Below are positions 1 through 11,000 of a DNA stretch of 60,000 bases, piece after piece. Location: the NCBI GenBank assembly GCA_905221605.1, contig CAJNDS010002186.1, forward strand, positions 131,001-191,000, given 5' to 3'. A model generated the notes under the pieces. It was not told where the DNA came from and did not search any database. It saw only the letters and a list, made by a program, of their open reading frames with translations. The stretch is from Symbiodinium natans. Taxonomy: Eukaryota; Sar; Dinophyceae; Suessiales; Symbiodiniaceae. The position numbers were made by a program, and so were the translations under genes. How positions within the stretch are numbered: position 1 is the first letter of the stretch; each line of letters opens with the position of its first letter.

Positions 1-174
1 ATTTCTCAGAGTCAGACTTCTATCAAGGGCCCAGCCTGTGTTCTTGCAAGCGCTGTGAGGCGGCGAGCCAATTCCCATAACTTAGCAACTTGGTCCTTCT
101 TGCAGTCGCTTGGTACTGAGACAGTTGGCTCTCTTTGGCTTCCAGCTCGGACCTGCAAAAAAGAAGTTTAAACC

Positions 175-290
175 AGAGAGGGAGAAAGATAGAGAGAGAG
201 AGACAGAGCAAGAGGGAGAGAGAAAGAGCGAGAGAGACAGAGAGAGAGAGAGCGAAAAGACAGAGCGAGATAGAGACAACACAGGTTCAG
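175..290. repeat. GA-rich simple sequence
   Basis: Degenerate (GAGA)n purine-rich tract on the plus strand. The rest of 1-1.9 kb shows only short overlapping ORFs and no recognisable gene. Confidence 0.8.
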
Positions 291-1771
291 ATTGAAAATC
301 ACCATTAGCGGCCGCATAGTGTGCGCCTCTGCCGCTCTCTGCGGCACTGCACTGCCGAGGAATGCCAGGCCCAAAGCGCCACTAAGACATCTCGCTGGGC
401 GGCAAGGTGCCAGGTCAACTGCACCCTCGCAGCAGAATGGGAAACGGATCTGCGCCTCAAGAGCAGAAGTGAACGTGAAGCTAAAATGCTTGCGTGAATA
501 TACTGCATTCCCGTGAGAGAGTGTTGACCAAACGCCAAAAGAAAGGCTACCCGTGCGTCCAGGTGCCAAGCTCGCAGGGCAACTTGGGCTTGTCGCCACG
601 TGTAGCTTTGCTCAAGACACCAAAGACTCCGCTGTGTAGCAAGTCGTTGCCGCCCGCGCCGTGCCGCGTACAACTGCTGCGACCTGCGGATATCAGCAGC
701 GATGCTCTCCTGACAAGCGGAGATTTCTGTCAGAACTTTGGGGTCATGCGCACACCAGCTCGCTTACATGGAAAAACCGTTCAAGTTTCGGAGCGCATGG
801 TGCGAACTCGTGGAGAAACAAGTTTTTGACGGCTAGTGAGCCTCCCTTTCTTTCTTTCTGCGCACTTGACCCCTACGTGCGTTACCAGGTCTGAAGGCGA
901 GAAAGTCTTCAAGCAGAAGGTGCCGGAGGCAAAAGCCTGCAACCCTGCTTGGTTGGACCGATGTCTCGGCCGCCCTTATTTGCGACCTTCGGCATGATTG
1001 CAGTGTCAGAAATGTGCTCTTCCTGTTGCATCTCTGGCACGCTTCATGGCAGTGCTCCCTGGTGGTTTTGGTTAAGTGTCACCTACAAGCGAAAGTATGC
1101 AAGCGTGGCAAGTGAAGGTCCTGGGAACGACTGAGCTGCAAGATTCATGAACCTGCTTGCTGGTTTGTTCTCTACGAGCTCTCCCTTGTCGCCCTGATGC
1201 TTCTGCTCAGAAATATGCACAAGCCTCCCCTCCCCCCTTCGTTTATGGAGACAGGGCGGAGCAGGAGTGACGGGACTCAAGCCCAGGTTTGGGGTTCCTT
1301 CCCTGGACTTGACCCAGAATGGCAACCGCCCTCTTCTTCTTCCGCTTGCGCTGGGCATGAGGGGCTCCCCGAAAAGAAACCTCTCGTGCACAAGGCGCGC
1401 CCTGTGACTGTCCTGTATGTGAAACTCCCAAACTCCCAGTTGGTTACGTCTCCTCATCACAACAGCCTCTAGCTTCCCGACTTGCACCTGCTGCGCTGGG
1501 GTACCTTCCCCCACCTGCGTATCCCGGGCATGAGACGGCTGGTGTTTACGGTTCTTCTCTTCCCCTACCACAACCCGCAGGTAAAGGACTTCGTTCCACA
1601 CCAACCAGCTGGCGACGATCAGGTTCGTGGGGATAGAGGCTGATGAACCTTGTACTCTCCTAGTACGAACTACCCTGAACAGGAAGTCTCGATCACGTTC
1701 ATCAGCTTGTCCCTTCCGCCTTTCGTGCTTTTGTTGTGCTAGTTCCCTCGACCTCATCCCTTCAATCCCCT

Positions 1772-1885
1772 ATCTCTCTTCCTCTGCCTCTTCCTCTTCC
1801 TCTTCCTCTTCCTCGTCCTCTTCCCCTTCCTCTTCCTCTTCATCTTCAGCTTCATCGTATTCTTCTTCTTCTTCTTCTTCGTCTT
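1772..1885. repeat. (CTT/CTC)n tract
   Basis: Pyrimidine trinucleotide and hexanucleotide repeats followed by TCTGCTGCGGGACTTGAGG, which resembles the flank of the 48.2-48.37 kb tract. Confidence 0.85.
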
Positions 1886-1959
1886 CTGCTGCGGGACTTG
1901 AGGGGCGCCCTCCCTCTCTCTCACACTCTCTCGCTCTCGCTCCTCCTCCCTCCCAAGCC

Positions 1960-2660
1960 CCTTCCGTTTCATGCTGTCCTTGTCAGCGGCCAAGGCTTTC
2001 TGATCCTTCTGAAAGCTCTCCTGACTCAACGCAGCTACACATATCGGCTCCCTGCACAAGAGCTATCGGAGCAAAAGCCGTGAGTCCTCCTCGCGTCGCA
2101 ACTCCTCCATCAGTTGGGTGAAGTGGCGCTCAGCCTGCACACTTTGCAGGCAGAGCGAACACGAGACAGCAGGCATCAGTGGGATGTTGTATACATGACC
2201 CCAATTCGTATCCACACACGCCGACACCTTTTCGGCTGCCAGCCACGACCGCCAGGCAGCTAGTGTTCGATTTGTGAGCCAGGTGACCTCGCACTGCATC
2301 ATGCCCCTTACTTGAAACAATCTTAACTTACAACAAGTTGGGAAGAAAGACGCTTTGGTAAGAGAAAATGTTGTGCTCACACTGAGCTTGGCTTCTGTCG
2401 CGAACAAAAAGCTAAGCCCGCACGCCTGCGCGCGCTGCAGGGGGCCCCGCCGGCCCTCGCAGCGCACGAAGGCGGCCTCTCGCCGGCGCAGCAGCGCCTC
2501 CGCCTCCGCCCGGCGCCGGGCGAAGGCCGCGGCGCAGCGCTCCTCACACTCTTACGCAACTCTTACGCAACTCTTTGACGCACTTGGAGCCAAGTTTTGC
2601 CAGATCTCCTGGCGCACCAGCTCGTCGGCCCACCTCAGCATGACGTGTGTCGAACGCTGC
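1960..2660 (-). CDS. Coiled-coil protein, internal exons, unidentified
   Basis: Four exons join in phase on the minus strand: about 2660-2609 (VMLRWADELVRQ), 2542 to about 2456 (ERCAAAFARRRAEAEALL, very GC-rich), 2134-2087 (AERHFTQLMEELRREE) and 2020 to about 1962 (ESFQKDQKALAADKDSMKR). Donors are GA or GC and acceptors AG|G, matching the other genes here. The peptide is rich in Arg, Glu, Ala and Leu with heptad-like spacing. No domain recognised. It may extend to the candidate exon near 4.1 kb and past the CT-rich tract at 1772-1885, which would lie in the next intron. Confidence 0.5.
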
Positions 2661-3962
2661 AAAGACTGACTGGTTACGGCCCTTTCGCAAATGGGCCTCG
2701 TCTGCCATTGATGCACACTCGAGGGTTCTGACCCTCCAAGCGCATTGTGCGGCTCGACAGCCATCCCATGTCGCAGACACCGAACTTCGGCATTGACGTC
2801 TCGAGTCAGTGCGCTTGGAACGGCAGTGCTGGTGGTGCATGTTGGTGCATAGTGCATAGTGCTGCTGCGGCTCATCTACATTCTGCGATTTATAAGACAC
2901 GCATCATGTCATCACCCTGGCTGGCAGCTCTTGAAACTTGATGAGGGGACAGTGGGAGGTGCTTGTCACCATCTGTCATCATGCTTGCAGCTGGGGCCAA
3001 AGGGACATCCAGCGTTCACTGTTGATGCTGATGTCGAGAAGGACAGCACATGCAACTCACTTCAAAAACAAGTGTTGCTCCCTTCATTGTCGTCTCCGCA
3101 CCATAGGGGCCATCCTATCCACTGTGTCGCCTGGCTTCCAAAAGCACGCTGCACACCCCCTTTCCGACCGCGACCCTGGCATCTTCAATGGGCAACGGAT
3201 TGAAGGATGTGAGTGTATGTGTGTGTGTGTGTCTATACATGTATGCTGCTCCCATCTGCCCTCCTGCAACCCGCACAAGTTCAGAATCATGCTGAATGTT
3301 CGTTCATCTTTTGCAGATTTCGTTGCATTTGACAGGCCAGGACGTCTTCATCTCACGCTCTGCAGTTCACTTTCAATCGTCAAACCCTAGTCGAGGCCAG
3401 TACACTTTGGTTGAATCTCAAATATGCAGGAACACAACGCCGGGCGGAAGTTTGGGATGTTGTCGCGGAGTTGGCGCACGCGTCGCTAGATGGGGCGGAG
3501 TATGCTATCGCACTGTCAAAGTGTGTCCGCTTGTGAGTGCACGGCCAAGGAGAAACCACTGGTTGACCCTCCTACTGTGTCGGTCGCAGAAGTGCATGAG
3601 CTCGTTCTGGGTTGCTATTCGTCTGCCCAAGTGCTGGCAGCAAGGCCAACTCGTTACGTCTTGTCGCATACACTTTCGCATGCTTTATCGCGATTGCCAC
3701 AGCAGGGAGTACCTCAGTGTTCCTCCAGATGGCGACCTTGGGAACGGCATGCCGAGGTGGACATACGGAAATGTTCACAATAAGAACTTGTCAACCAAGG
3801 AAGTCCTTGCCGTGTCTTCAACGCCTTCCGCAGTCCAGATTAGACGTGTAAATCTGTTTAGCCTGTTAGCAACATTTAGCTGCTTTAGTTGCGCATTCGT
3901 CCACTTCCTGAGGTCCTCACATCCTCGGCCCTCTTAACTAATTTCATCACAGCTGCCGACAG

Positions 3963-4340
3963 TCACAGCTGCCACCAGCAGCGCCTCGCTCCCCTCGCTG
4001 CCGGAGACCGCGGCTGAGATCTGGGAGGCTCGTATAGCTCGTACTCGCCGTCGGACTGGGATAAAGCAGCTAGTGACATCTGCTGATTGCAGTGTTTTTT
4101 CAATTTGTTGAATGCATTTCTTTCAGAGCCTCGAAATCGAGGGGCCCGAGGAAGGCGTCGCTGCCCCGTGGCTTTTCTTGCCGTGGCTCTCGCGGTTGTT
4201 CTGCGCTCGATCGGGCTCGGCCGGGGCTCGTCTGAGGTTTGAGGAGCTCCAGGCGGCGCCAGCGAGCCGACCCAGCGGGCCACACCGAGGCGACGGAGGC
4301 AGCAGGCACAGCCGCGTCTGTTCCTGCCCACACAACACAC
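3963..4340 (-). CDS. Candidate Pro/Arg/Ser-rich exons, unidentified
   Basis: On the minus strand an open stretch reads SPGRARSSAEQPREPRQEKP then GSDAFLGPLDFEALKEM, followed after a possible intron by SQSDGEYELYEPPRSQPRSP. Composition looks coding, but no family is recognised and the boundaries are not fixed. It could be the upstream part of the coiled-coil gene near 2 kb. Confidence 0.25.
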   Translation of the reverse strand: MCCVGRNRRGCACCLRRLGVARWVGSLAPPGAPQTSDEPRPSPIERRTTARATARKATGQRRLPRAPRFRGSERNAFNKLKKHCNQQMSLAALSQSDGEYELYEPPRSQPRSPAARGARRCWWQL

Positions 4341-7199
4341 ACACACACAATGGCTGCACACGGCAGGATGAGAGGCCTTCACTCTGGGCGGAACTCAGTT
4401 GCCCCGCCTTCCACGCTTTCCGGCCGTCTTGGCCGGGGCAGCAGTGGCACCTTTCTTGTCTCAGCTTAAAATATAGAGCATTGTAGAGCACTTGCAGGGG
4501 GCTTGGACTGGCCTGGGAACTCGGAGGCCGTGTGTCTGTGCTGGCGCTGTCCAAACGACTGTCGCAAGGAGACCGCGGCAGACAGCGGCTTATGGTCCTT
4601 CACGCTTCACGACATTACACCAGAATGCAAGAGCTCTCAACAGGATTCTCAAGAGTTCAAGTGCCAAACCCGCCACATGCTCCTGGGTGTACGTACAGCT
4701 GAGAGCTCGTGGCTTATGCGCGAGTGGCTCCAGTTAACCTGCGGCCGGCTGACGCAGATTTGGCTACTGGGATCCTGGCAAAATCTTCCGTTCGTGGTGT
4801 TTGCTGTGTACAACGAAGATTTCAAGACTGCTTTATATCGTTGGCAGTCTTAAGCAAAGGACTTCCCCAAAAGTCTGGCTGTGCTCAAACTTGAAACGAC
4901 AACGCACACACGAACATGGACATGTAAATTGCGCAAGCACACTTGGCGTATTCACAAACGTTACCAACGTCAAGAGCGCGTCGTGACGTGTTGCGACACA
5001 CATTTGTCGGGTATTGGGCGGGCCTCGTCTATGGAGTCTTGCATGGAGACATCCCGGTCATCTCGCCAAACCGCGGCTGCCAGCAGATTGAACCATGGCT
5101 GTATGACCACTACCTGATCCGCCTCAGCACAATGCTTTTCCCCACCACGACTATACAAGTCTGCTGACCCAGCCAGAGTGTTGAATGCTAAAGCTTGCGA
5201 AGATTCCTTTTGAAGGTGTGCTGGCCCAGTGTTGAGAATCTGGTATCTCTTATCATTTGTGGCCTCCATCCCCTTTGTACCCGGCCGCCATGGCCTGTTT
5301 CACCTCTCTCGTGGACTTCTCTCATCAACTCTCAGCTGCTTTGGTATGTTCATGTTTCAGCCAACGATTTCAGCATGGTCCAACCATTCTAAGCTCCAAG
5401 CGCGCAGGTGCGAACGATTTTACCTTGACAACACCCTGATCGACAAAGCCTCCCCCTAAAGCTCGGCATGCCCTCGACGGATATCGAGAAATACTATTTG
5501 TATTTTATTTACTTGTATACAGCAGAAAGGCATTACATGAGCAGCACTGCGACAGCCCTTCGGGATAGGTCCACCGTCTGCAATGCGGGTGCCCATGTAC
5601 CGGAAGGCTATTCGAAGCATGCGAAGTTACTTCAGACTCATTGAAGTCGGTAGGGAACCGATGCGCGCTGATGGACCGATTCGTGCACTGGACGGGCCGG
5701 ATTCGCGCACGCGGAAAATAAGTAGATCAACATTGATGCACGGCGGGTTCGTGCTCTGGCCGATAACGAGCTTGCTCGTGCTCTGGCCCGGAGTCAAGCT
5801 GCAAACCCTGAAAGCCCATGCATGAACACCAAACCCACGAGAGTAAGCCGTAAACACCCTCAGACCTGACAGCACAAAGGGGGGCAAAATCGGGATTGGA
5901 AGCGAACTTTGACGGGTTGAAGTCTTGGTGAAGGAAAGAAGATGCGTTCCAAGAGTCGGTTGGGTGTGGAATCTCCGCTTCCTGAGCCAGCTGGGTAGGA
6001 TAGCTGTCCCAAGCCTTTATGGAATGCAATCGTGCTTTGAAGCCACGCGTTTCTCTGGTTTCGTGGCCAGGCTCGTCCAGCAACAGCGATGGCCGATTCT
6101 TCAGGGCGTTCGGATTTGGCGGCTTCACCTGTCGTGTCACGCACGGAAGAGAGCCACCGGAAAAGCCGTAATCCGAGGCCCAAGGCAGAGGTGAATCCGA
6201 GGCCCAAGGCCGCCCCTCGTAGAAAAGGCTCCCCTCTCTACATCTGCTCGATCGGTGCACTTTCCTTGCGGGGAATCTGGGGAACCTGGGGAAGTCAGGG
6301 CAACCCACCTGAGAACTCTCTCTCTGAGTCTCTTTTTTTGGATCCGGGTGTGGTTTCAGAGGGTTTCGGGATGTGGGGTTCAGGGGTGGGTTTAGGATAT
6401 GGATGTTGGGTGAGAGGGCGCAGAGGAGCCTCCGAACCCAGCACCCGAAATGGCTTACACTCTACGGTCCATTTTGGCAAATCTCCCTTCCCAATGCCCC
6501 AACATCCTCAAGCCACGCCCATTCGGGCTCTTGGGGATTCGGCCGGCCTGATGGACCCGAGTTTGAGCCCTTTAGTGGAGCCGAGGCGAGGCGTGCGAGC
6601 GTTAGCGTAACTGTGCTGGATTGTGCTGGCTTGTAGTCCTCTCACGGCCCGGCCTGTGCAACGCGCTGTCCGGTAATCTGCAGCCTGAAAGGCTTACAGG
6701 GCCACACAAGGGTCACAAGCAGACCTCTTGCGCTCAAAGGTCGTAGTAGGTGCTGCAACTAGGGAGCGGAAGCAGCTTAAGCCGTTTGCTCCAAGCAGCT
6801 GCTTCATGCGGCTTTCGAAAGCCCGGTTGATCGCCACCCCAGCGCCGCGGAACCGTGCAGGACCGTCATCCCCAGAAGCTGTGCCCAGTGTCCTGTTCAA
6901 AGATCAAGGCAAAATATCAAGTATCGGAAAAACTTACGGCAAGACTAACATGAAAGAACGCATGATGAGGCTTCAGTAGATTTCAACAGATGTGAGTTGG
7001 CCATGACTGTGGCGACTGCCGACTTGAATGAACCCAATGGCTTCTGCATGTCATCGGCATCCAAGGCATCCGGGCATGACCTGCACAGCAAAAGCCTGAC
7101 TTCAAATGCCGCCCACCATGCTCAAATCATGACGTGAAGCTCGTAGAATCGTAAAAGCTTTTGCCACCATAAATCTCCCCCTTTCTCCCCCCCCCCTGG

Positions 7200-7490
7200 T
7201 TAGTGCAGCCATGCGACTTCCTTGTCGGAGGTGCGGAAAAGGCGGGGTGCCGTTGCCCGCCGCGCTACCGAGACAGAAAGGACAAAACCCAAGCCAAGGC
7301 GACGGAGAGATTCGTGTGCAGCAAAATGCACGGACGCGTTGTGATCGAAAGTGAGTGAAGGATCTGAAGGTGTGATAAGGCAGCCCGCTCCAGCCAGATC
7401 CGCGGTTTTTCTTGCATCTTCTTCTAATCTTGGCTCTACGTTCTTTTCTTGGACTTCTTGAAGAAGATGTACGAGATTCCATCCGACCAA
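7200..7490 (-). CDS. Candidate exon, unidentified
   Basis: A 96-codon open stretch on the minus strand reads LVHLLQEVQEKNVEPRLEED then RKTADLAGAGCLITPSDPS, a plausible soluble-protein composition. A second minus-strand frame over the same DNA is also open (Arg/Ser-rich), so the frame is uncertain. About 500 bp below the end of the VIPP1 gene. Confidence 0.22.
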   Translation of the reverse strand: MVGWNLVHLLQEVQEKNVEPRLEEDARKTADLAGAGCLITPSDPSLTFDHNASVHFAAHESLRRLGLGFVLSVSVARRATAPRLFRTSDKEVAWLH

Positions 7491-8012
7491 CCGTTAAAAT
7501 CCGGCTGTCCCTTGCCATGAGTATGTTGTCAGAGGTGTGCCGCATGGAAACTGTACAGTCAAAGCCGCATGGCTCCAGCAGCTAAACAGCTGGTACCAAC
7601 AAAGCATGGAAAATTGAAGTGGCTTTGGGCCTTGCTGTCCGGTAGCACACTTTGGAATCATTACCATGTGAAACTAACTGGCAAGAGCTGCAATCAGCAC
7701 GCTTGCTGCTTCCTAACTGTATCTGATGCTGGCTCCCGAGTCATGATGAGTCCTTGAGCTGTGATAAACAAACATGCGAGGCCATTAAACAAGTCAAGGG
7801 AGCCAGACCAACCACGTACTCATGCAATACTCATAATTCACGACGCTGCTCAGGATCTATTTTTCCTGGCAGCGATGTTGCGCAGCACTGGCACAATGGC
7901 AGCACGGCAGAATTGCAGAGTTGGGGTTCAATACGTCTGTTAAGAGCTTCCTCCGTCACAAGTCAGAGTCAGAAGCGTTCATATGCCAAGAGCAAAACTG
8001 TGGACCGTGAAC

Positions 8013-11000
8013 CTGCAGCTTCTGTCGCATGGCTGCCAGCTCATCATCAATCGCGCTCTTTTCAGTCAAGACCTGAAGCCGACCAGACCCTATTTGGTCA
8101 AGTCTTGATCAGCACTGATATGTCATCCCAGCAACAGGCCGCAGCCACGCACAGCAACGCAGAGCAACACGGCACGTGCAAGCAGGCATCCTTCTTGCCC
8201 TTCATCCTGGCTAGCTCGTCATCCACTGCGCTTCCCGCTTCCAGCCTTATGACGCTGGTCACAAAAAGCCCCTCCTAGCCCCAAAGCTGTGGTCAGATGA
8301 CGGCGGTGCGCAAAACGGCTTTGTGCCAAGTGCAGGCCGAGGCACTGCTTGAAGCGGTCCTCTGACAGCACAGGGTAATACGGTAGTAGTGTGAATGTGG
8401 ACAAACATGTCAAAGCAAAACGATGCAAGAGAGGTCTACTCAGTACATCTCACTGGGTTCCTCGAGGCTGCCCGTCGCTTGCGCCTCTGGAAGCAGACCC
8501 TGTGAGACCTCCCCAAGGAGCACGAGTCGAATGCACAAGCGATGCACCGACGCTCCATGATGTTGACTACGGGCCGCTTGCCGGCACACAAGCCCTCATG
8601 ACAATGGGGTAGACGAGGGGCATGCTACACAGCTCTCCAAGCTTTCTCATACAGGGGGCCCGAAATAGACATGACGGAGGACGAGTTTCCGTGGTGGTTA
8701 TACTCAGTGTTCTGCAGACAGACTCTTGATCCACCAGCAACAACATACAAAGACAGAGTCCTTCACAGCTCTTGTTTGACCGGGACTCTGCACAGGCATG
8801 CCTGTCCTGGGCTGACTTTCGACAACACAGGCCAATCGAGCTGACCCGAAGCTTCAGAGGCAAAACTGGAAAAACAAAAAAGGACCGATGCGCTGAAGTG
8901 CCTTGGACGTGAGTTGACGCTGTGTTGATTCGTGTTGTGGGGCTTAAGGAGAGATTTGGAGGGTTTGGTCTGAGCATGTGAATGCCATTGAATGCCTTGA
9001 GTTCTATGGCGCTGAGTATGTAAGCGCTGGCCGCACAGCGAGGCACAATGAGGCACAATGATTCGTACAGCGGCACCTCTGCACGAGTTTCCAACATCTC
9101 GACCTGTCCGGGGCTTTGCGCTCTCGAGATGCTCGAACTGATCCGTCGGGATGCGTTGCCTTCTCCTTCATGCGGTCGAAAGCCCCAGTAGAACCCACAC
9201 TGGACACATCAGAGAGCATCTCATTGACCTGTCAGACTTGCGTTCATGTTCAACTTGAACGAAACGCGAGAATGGGGGGGTCAAAGAGGTCTCGGCTGTC
9301 CGTTCTGCAGGTGCTATGGCTTGGTGCCCTATGTATAGGCGACATCGCCTAAAGCTGGCAAAGCCGGTTTTTCAGGATACCACACTAACGATTGGCGTTG
9401 TTTGGCGTCACTACCAGAAAGAATCCAAGTCAGACGAGGCTGACAACTTGTTGTTACGGTGGCAGCTTTGGGTCTTGATGCAGCAGACACCACGCCTGAG
9501 CAGTTGTTTTGGCCGTACGAGCCCGTGCAATCAGCTGCTCTTTCTCCTGGAGGCTGCAAGCGCACGCGAAATTCTTGCTCGACCCTTCCTTGCAGACAAC
9601 CCCGGCCTCCTTTGCCTGCGTGATTTTCGCCTGCACCAAGGCTGCCAATTTTCCGAGACACTGTTACTATTACCATCTGCTATGCTACCGCAAATCTCAG
9701 CTCAGGTCTCTTAGGTCCGGCCTCAAGGGCCTTGACAGACTCGAAGAGCTTATCCACATTCCTGGAGCATCATGGATCTTTGCGCAGTATTTTGTGTTAA
9801 CCACCGTTTCTGAACCAACCTGAACTATCATGGACCCTCTTGCCACGCCGTTGAGGACAGTTGCATGCTCGCAGCCCTGTCCCTGCCATCGCTTCGATCT
9901 GCGACTGCAACTCTGTGGCCTCTTCTGTTCAACGCACAGATAGCAGATGATCTAATCTCTACCCCACTACAGCCATTGCTGAAGGTCGCAACTTGCCCCA
10001 CACGCCTTGGTCACGGAGGTCTGCCTTCGGGTCAAGGCTTCCTTGGCGAGCTCGTCATCACCCTTCTCAACCTTTGTTTCAAGCAGTTCAACACCACGAT
10101 GCGACGTGACGCAAAGCTGTGAGTGCATGCGTTGTAACAACGTTGGCAGAAATCAACCATAAGTTCATTGTGTCATATCTCCCCGTTCCTCCATTTCCTG
10201 TCCATACATGGTCCGGTGCGACAAAACTTTTTTTTGCTGCTGATGTACTGCAACCGCAGCGGGACTTCCTACAGAACACATGTTGTGAGCTGCCCATCTC
10301 TACGAGTGCGGTTCAAGGTTGCCGTAGGTTTGGCCAGGGTTCAGCCAGTTTCGACAGCTTCGGATCAAGCGGTACGCGTTTCGGGGCTTAGGCGGTGAAA
10401 CTCGTGGAGTATATGAGAGCATTTTCGGAGGCCAGCGTTGGCACGGCATGCTAATCAGTTCCGGGCTGCACGTGATCAGCTTCAGACTTGCAAACCTACA
10501 CGGCGACAGCTTCCGATCGCGCCACGGAACCTTAAGTGGAGAGGAGACTCTTCCAGGCGACGAGACGTCACCGCGGAGATGTGCTCAAGGCCGAATAAGA
10601 AACGACCGTGGCGCCGTGGCGAAGAAACAAAACATCCCGACTTGACATCGGGCGACAAGACCACAAATTCATGAAGTGAGTGAGTGAGTGAGTGCTGCCT
10701 CACTGCACGAGGTGGCACGTGCAGCAGCCGTGCCTTTGGCGCTATTCCCTCCCGGCTTCCTCGGGAGCTCCGCAACCATCATTGCCCCCTCCACTTGGAG
10801 TTCACGTCCGGCACGCGCCCCAACCCCAAGACAACGCTCTGAGGTCGGCAAGCCCGGTTAAGCAAGAGGGTTAGTCCACCATTTTGCACAGAACCACAAC
10901 TAGGCAGGCCCGCCACCGGAAAACCGGCATAAAGGCAAGACAGCGTGCCATCCTCGCTGAAAAAAGAGCGCTTCCCCCGAAGATCCCTCTTCAAGGTACT

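Noticed and set aside
5727-6308. Minus-strand 193-codon ORF
   Set aside because: It overlaps short internal duplications (CCGAGGCCCAAGGC, CGTGCTCTGGCC), has no splice-like pattern and no recognisable domain; probably chance in GC-rich DNA.
6300-6420. GGGTTTCGGG/GGGTTTAGG words resembling TTTAGGG telomere repeats
   Set aside because: Only scattered single words, no tandem array; similar scattered words occur near 25.97 kb.
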